From positions 1 to 8,317 of the forward strand of contig JABDJR010000040.1 in the NCBI GenBank assembly GCA_013003415.1: a stretch of DNA of 8,317 bases, in the 5' to 3' direction. Each line of letters starts with the position of its first letter. Position 1 is the first letter of the stretch. Below the pieces are notes generated by a model. The model was not told the DNA's origin, searched no databases, and was given only the letters and a program-made list of their open reading frames with translations. The translations under genes were made by a program, and so were the position numbers. Below are positions 5,794 through 8,317 of this stretch, piece after piece. This DNA is from Candidatus Eiseniibacteriota bacterium. GTDB lineage: Bacteria; Eisenbacteria; RBG-16-71-46; JABDJR01.

Positions 5794-6288
5794 TTAGAAC
5801 ACGTTCAAGACGCGCCGATCCCTCTCAAACTTGGCGTCGCCGGCAGCTAAGATGTTCAGGGAAAGGGAGTCCCTTCCCTTTCGTTTGATCTTGAGGCAGA
5901 ACGTGGCTCGATTCACCCGTCCAAAACCATACCCGCTTCCTTGACGGGAACCTTTTGGCGTTAGTTCGAATCCTCCAAAGAGACCATTGCCGCTGGCGAA
6001 CATCACCAGCACCTCATCGTCTACTTCAGGAAGATAGAAACTCCCGCGCTCCTTGCCGAGACGCTCAGCACGACTCACTAAAAACTCAAGGTCGCTTTGG
6101 TTGTGCTGCGACGTGTGATGCCGCGCATTTTGGTTCTGTTGCACATGGGTGAGTTCGTGGACAACGGATCTTCCCGAGCTAGGGCGGGAACCTGGGGGTT
6201 GCTCTGTAACTTCGAACTCCCACCCCGAGACCGAGGCGGTAGCTCGTAAGGGCGTTCCGTCGCGCTTGAACATGGTGTAGGTGGGCAT
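5794..6288 (-). CDS. mosaic small protein with contractile-injection-system segments (CIS_tube tail, gpD/VgrG piece, gp5-type OB piece)
   Basis: The frame is open back to a TTG at 6384, but the ATG at 6288 has GGAGG exactly 6 nt upstream (5795-6288 side, + strand CCTCC at 6295-6299), giving 164 residues. Residues 4-20 (YTMFKRDGTPLRATASV) look like the end of a CIS_tube domain (Afp7/Pvc7 type), and SSGRSVVHELTHVQQ sits where that family runs into its linker to LysM. Residues 63-78 (NQSDLEFLVSRAERLG) resemble the phage gpD/VgrG domain, and 85-98 (YLPEVDDEVLVMFA) a gp5/VgrG OB domain; GRVNRA near 123 also fits the region after it. The order matches afp7 then afp8, yet each parent is hundreds of residues long, so most of both is missing. 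No flanking sheath, tube or baseplate gene is present. Either an eroded locus remnant or a small derived protein; family matches are by eye. Confidence 0.6.
   Translation of the reverse strand: MPTYTMFKRDGTPLRATASVSGWEFEVTEQPPGSRPSSGRSVVHELTHVQQNQNARHHTSQHNQSDLEFLVSRAERLGKERGSFYLPEVDDEVLVMFASGNGLFGGFELTPKGSRQGSGYGFGRVNRATFCLKIKRKGRDSLSLNILAAGDAKFERDRRVLNVF
5861..5882. repeat. 8-bp perfect inverted repeat, weak terminator candidate for the hydrolase gene
   Basis: GAAAGGGA (5861-5868) and TCCCTTTC (5875-5882) form a hairpin with a 6-nt loop, 77 bp past the hydrolase stop. A modest T-containing stretch (GTTTGATCTT) follows on the + strand. It lies inside the minus-strand gene, so it could equally be chance within coding sequence. 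Confidence 0.35.
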
Positions 6289-6294
6289 GACAAA

Positions 6295-6299
6295 CCTCC
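6295..6299 (-). promoter_or_regulatory. ribosome binding site that fixes the minus-strand start
   Basis: On the minus strand this reads GGAGG and lies 6 nt before the ATG at 6288-6286, an ideal spacing. The longer TTG-initiated version (6384) has no comparable site. This is the reason for choosing the shorter protein. Confidence 0.6.
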
Positions 6300-6431
6300 A
6301 CGTGACTCTTTCGAGTTCTTTGTGTCTAAGAGGCACATGATACATGTGGCCGGAACCGGACTCCAGGCCAGATATCTGGGCCAATTTTCCCGGCTACACG
6401 CAAAATGAAAGCCTTAAGGAGTGAGAAAACA

Positions 6432-6635
6432 ATGTCAGTAGCACGAATTACAGAAATTAAAGCTTCTTCCACCAAGAGCTTTGAGGACGCGGTCCGTGAG
6501 GGTGTGAAGCGAGCCAACAAGACCTTGGAGAACATCAAGGGTGTTTGGGTTGCCGGCCAAGAAGCCGTGATTGAAGATGGCGAGGTCAAAGAATTTCGAG
6601 TTCATATGAAGGTGACTTTCATTCTGAACTCCTAA
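6432..6635 (+). CDS. dodecin, flavin-binding protein
   Basis: This 67-residue protein matches dodecin over its whole length: MSVARITEIKASSTKSFEDA, then REGVKRANKTLENIKGVWV and FRVHMKVTFIL, giving the beta-alpha-beta-beta fold. Trp39 in KGVWV corresponds to the aromatic residue that stacks on flavin in dodecins. Twelve subunits form a hollow sphere that stores or buffers FMN, riboflavin or CoA in the cytoplasm (family knowledge). An upstream ATG at 6405 is in frame, but the family N-terminus begins at 6432, and AAGGAG at 6416-6421 lies 10 nt before it. It stands alone, divergent from the minus-strand gene and closed by a strong terminator, so it is probably a single-gene transcript. Confidence 0.96.
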   Translation: MSVARITEIKASSTKSFEDAVREGVKRANKTLENIKGVWVAGQEAVIEDGEVKEFRVHMKVTFILNS

Positions 6636-6657
6636 TCTGCGCTGCGCAGGGATGAGC

Positions 6658-6691
6658 AACGGGCCTCCGGTTTTACCGGGGGCCCGTTTTT
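6658..6691 (+). terminator. strong rho-independent terminator after dodecin
   Basis: A 13-bp stem pairs 6658-6670 (AACGGGCCTCCGG) with 6676-6688 (CCGGGGGCCCGTT), with one T-G pair and the loop TTTTA, and runs into TTTTT at 6687-6691. It lies 22 bp after the dodecin stop. A short symmetric element CTGCGCTGCGCAG (6637-6649) lies between the stop and the terminator. Confidence 0.93.
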
Positions 6692-6751
6692 GTCGAGTTT
6701 GGAGCTGGTGGGAGTGCGAGACTACCCTAGCGGGTTAGTTCAGATGAGCTA

Positions 6752-6757
6752 TAGAAT
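6752..6757 (+). promoter_or_regulatory. -10-like element placed for a leaderless transcript
   Basis: TAGAAT (5 of 6 bases of TATAAT) ends 6 nt before the ATG at 6764, so transcription would be expected to start at or next to the A of the start codon. No Shine-Dalgarno sequence precedes that ATG. No good -35 box is visible. Confidence 0.4.
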
Positions 6758-6763
6758 ACCCGC

Positions 6764-7213
6764 ATGACACTTCCATGGCTGATTGCCACCCTTCATCTTC
6801 TTGCTTTGGCCATTGGTTCGGCTGGAGTATTTCTTCGTGGACGCGCCCTCAAAACCGCCAAGGATCAGAACGATGTTCCTGCGATCCTTCGCGCCGACGA
6901 CCTCTGGGGACTTGCGGGGCTACTTTGGCTCGTAACCGGAGTTTGGCGCGCCTTTTTCGGCATAGAAAAGGGTACCGAGTACTACATGGAAAACCCTCTT
7001 TTCCACGTCAAGCTTGGCCTCTTCTTGCTGTTGCTTGGAATTGAGATGATTCCGGTGTGGACTCTTGTGGGGTGGCGTTTGAAGCGACGACGCGGGGAAC
7101 CGGTTGACCTATCGAAGGCGCGGTCACTGGCAAGAATCAGCCATATTGAGTTTGGCATTGTCGTCATCATCGTGTTTTTGGCCACCGCAATAGCCCGGGG
7201 CATTCGTCCCTAA
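6764..7213 (+). CDS. DUF2214-family inner-membrane protein
   Basis: This 149-residue protein has about four hydrophobic helices: residues ~4-24, 47-63, 82-103 and 130-146. Motifs fit DUF2214: LHLLALAIGSAGVFLRGRAL, ADDLWGLAGLLWLVTGVWRA, EKGTEYYMENPLFHVKLGLF and LLLLGIEMIPVWTLVGWR. The invariant-looking EKGT.YY and the HxK on helix three are characteristic of the family. The function is not known; conserved His, Lys and Arg in helices hint at a cofactor or redox role, but nothing proves it. No ribosome site precedes the ATG, and a -10-like element lies immediately upstream, so the mRNA may be leaderless. The gene follows the dodecin terminator and starts a new transcription unit that may include the next genes (31-bp gap). 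Confidence 0.88.
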   Translation: MTLPWLIATLHLLALAIGSAGVFLRGRALKTAKDQNDVPAILRADDLWGLAGLLWLVTGVWRAFFGIEKGTEYYMENPLFHVKLGLFLLLLGIEMIPVWTLVGWRLKRRRGEPVDLSKARSLARISHIEFGIVVIIVFLATAIARGIRP

Positions 7214-7244
7214 GTTTTCCCTTTCGACCGGACGGGAGTGACCC

Positions 7245-7712
7245 GTGGCAAGCCCAACCCGCAAACACGTACACGAAGAGACCTTTGAGGTTCCCCCGGA
7301 GACCCTGTTTAAGATTCTCCATACCCCGAGCGCTATTTGCGCCTGGTGGGGAGCGGTCTCGGCCATTGTTAGCCCGGAAACCGGAGGAACCTGGGCCGCC
7401 TCTTGGGGCCAAACCGTGGATGATCCCGACTTTGTGACATCGGCTACCATGCGCGAGTTCAACCCTCCACACCGAATCGTCATGGACAACTATCAGTACT
7501 ATGCGAAGTCCGGGCCCCTCCCTTTCGATGCGGCGTTTGTGACCGAGTTCGCGATTATTCCAAAAGAAAACGGAACCAGCCTTCGTGTGACTCAGGATGG
7601 CTTCCCCGGCGGCCCCGAAGGCGATGCGTTTCTTTCCGGCTGTGAACAGGGATGGAAGGACACCTTTGCTGGGATCCGCCAGTTTCTTGAGCAGCTTCCT
7701 AGTCAGCCATGA
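7245..7712 (+). CDS. AHSA1/SRPBCC-domain protein (START-like fold)
   Basis: This 155-residue protein has the length of a single AHSA1-type domain. Landmarks are the first strand (HEETFEVPPETLFKILHTPS), the AICAWWGA turn typical of 'polyketide cyclase/AHSA1' proteins, the hairpin strands GGTWAASWG and PPHRIVMDNYQYY, the FAIIPKENGTSLRVTQDGFP strand, and the long C-terminal helix (GCEQGWKDTFAGIRQFLEQL). These proteins have a deep hydrophobic cavity for lipids, polyketides or other small ligands, but the ligand here is unknown. The GTG start at 7245 has GGGAG (7234-7238) 6 nt upstream. It is soluble and probably cytoplasmic, lying between the DUF2214 and VOC genes on the same strand. Confidence 0.9.
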   Translation: MASPTRKHVHEETFEVPPETLFKILHTPSAICAWWGAVSAIVSPETGGTWAASWGQTVDDPDFVTSATMREFNPPHRIVMDNYQYYAKSGPLPFDAAFVTEFAIIPKENGTSLRVTQDGFPGGPEGDAFLSGCEQGWKDTFAGIRQFLEQLPSQP

Positions 7713-7746
7713 AAGGTGAGCTTGTGCAGAACGTAAGGACAGCGGC

Positions 7747-8136
7747 ATGAGCCAGAAGCTAGCCAGCATTGCGCTGCTGGTTCGGGACTATGACGAAGCC
7801 ATCACCTACTACACCGAGAGCTTGGGGTTCGAACTTCTCGAAGACACGAAGCTCTCCGAGTCTAAGCGCTGGGTTCGGGTGCGCCCGCCGGGGAGCGAGT
7901 GCTGCCTCTTGCTCGCGAAAGCGTTGGGTGAGACCCAGACCGAGGCCATTGGGAACCAAAGCGGAGGTCGGGTGTTTCTTTTCTTGCACACCGACAATTT
8001 CACCCGAGACTACGAGCACATGAAGTCTAAAGGCGTTCGTTTCGTGGAGGAACCGCGTCACGAACCTTTTGGCACCGTGGTGGTGTTTGAAGATCTCCAC
8101 GGTAATAAGTGGGATCTAATAGAGCCAAGGACCTAG
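7747..8136 (+). CDS. VOC-fold (glyoxalase/bleomycin-resistance-like) protein
   Basis: This 129-residue protein has two beta-alpha-beta-beta-beta modules as in vicinal-oxygen-chelate proteins. Module 1 runs LLVRDYDEAITYYTESLGFE to SECCLLLAK. Module 2 runs RVFLFLHTDNFTRDYEHMKS, then GVRFVEEPR and FGTVVVFEDLHGNKWDLIEP. The C-terminal DLHGNKWDLIE is a hallmark. Of the usual metal ligands, His81 (LHTDN) and Glu126 are in place, while the first-strand His position appears to be Ser7, so metal binding or enzymatic activity is uncertain. Single-domain members often act as dimers on small electrophiles or antibiotics, but no substrate can be assigned. TAAGGA at 7734-7739 lies 7 nt before the ATG. Confidence 0.92.
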   Translation: MSQKLASIALLVRDYDEAITYYTESLGFELLEDTKLSESKRWVRVRPPGSECCLLLAKALGETQTEAIGNQSGGRVFLFLHTDNFTRDYEHMKSKGVRFVEEPRHEPFGTVVVFEDLHGNKWDLIEPRT

Positions 8137-8178
8137 CTCGCTATTTCAATTGGGCATACAAGATAAGAGATTTGAACG

Positions 8179-8317
8179 ATGACAACAAAGAACAAATTTG
8201 GACCGCAGGGCTGGACACCGGAGCGACTAGGCTCCCTTAAATGCAAGAATTACCTCGTAAGAGGTGCATCCAGAGGCACAGGATTTGAAGCATCAAAGAT
8301 TCTTGCATCCATAGGTG
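8179..8317 (+). CDS. short-chain dehydrogenase/reductase, N-terminal fragment (3' end outside window)
   Basis: The ATG at 8179 opens a frame that runs off the window end after 46 complete codons. The start, KFGPQGWTPERLGSLKCKNY, then LVRGASRGTGFEASKILASI, is the leader and first beta-alpha unit of an atypical SDR. The family's nucleotide-binding TGxxxGxG appears as RGASRGTG: Arg replaces the usual Thr before the first Gly, while the three glycines remain. An NAD(P)-dependent oxidoreductase role is inferred from the family. Codon choice (AGA, ATA, AAA, GCA) is visibly more AT-rich than in the preceding genes. The ribosome site is weak (AAGATAAGAGA at 8160-8170). It starts 42 bp after the VOC gene. 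Confidence 0.75.
   Translation, partial: MTTKNKFGPQGWTPERLGSLKCKNYLVRGASRGTGFEASKILASIG

Noticed and set aside
6289..6384. Longer TTG-initiated form of the minus-strand mosaic protein
   Set aside because: TTG lacks a ribosome site, a stop lies three codons upstream, and the added residues show no family similarity; ATG 6288 has GGAGG at ideal spacing. If the gene is a decayed remnant the extra codons could still be ancestral sequence.
7167..7769. 200-residue minus-strand open frame across the AHSA1 gene
   Set aside because: Longest antisense frame, but it spans three + strand features including the strongly supported AHSA1 protein, and its sequence shows no family pattern.

Overview
This is a moderately GC-rich bacterial chromosomal window with densely packed genes, almost all on the + strand. 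There is no rRNA, tRNA, insertion sequence or CRISPR array. The protein set (amino-acid permease fused to PTS-EIIA and TrkA-C domains, NIP-like aquaporin, dodecin, DUF2214, AHSA1, VOC and SDR enzymes) is typical of a free-living Gram-negative bacterium. I cannot assign a phylum with confidence: nothing here is lineage-diagnostic and most relatives are scattered across several phyla.

Layout. 1-924 is the 3' end of a permease carrying a phosphotransferase-like EIIA domain and an RCK_C ligand-binding domain. A 140-bp regulatory gap follows, with a tandem 12-mer, a terminator-like hairpin and a perfect 12-bp palindrome. It leads into a tight cluster (1065-3592): a membrane-anchored bacterial PH-like protein, a NIP-type aquaporin, a seven-helix membrane protein with a C-terminal PH-like domain, and a small soluble protein of unknown function. 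Next come a 70-residue two-helix superinfection-immunity-family protein translationally overlapped (TTGA) by an unrecognised 285-residue protein, then a membrane-anchored alpha/beta hydrolase (to 5784).

The only convincing minus-strand gene (5794-6288) is the most unusual object here. In 164 residues it strings together short segments resembling the C-terminal edge of a CIS_tube protein, a piece of a gpD/VgrG spike domain, and a piece of a gp5/VgrG OB domain. They stand in the order the parent genes normally occupy in contractile injection system loci. It is either the condensed remnant of such a locus or a small derived protein with its own good ribosome binding site.

The right part is a series of small enzymes and flavin/stress proteins: dodecin with a textbook terminator, a DUF2214 membrane protein with a likely leaderless mRNA, an AHSA1/SRPBCC protein, a VOC-fold protein, and the first 46 codons of a short-chain dehydrogenase with an altered nucleotide-binding motif and different codon use. 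Apart from the 1065-3592 cluster and the overlapping pair, functional links between neighbours are not evident.
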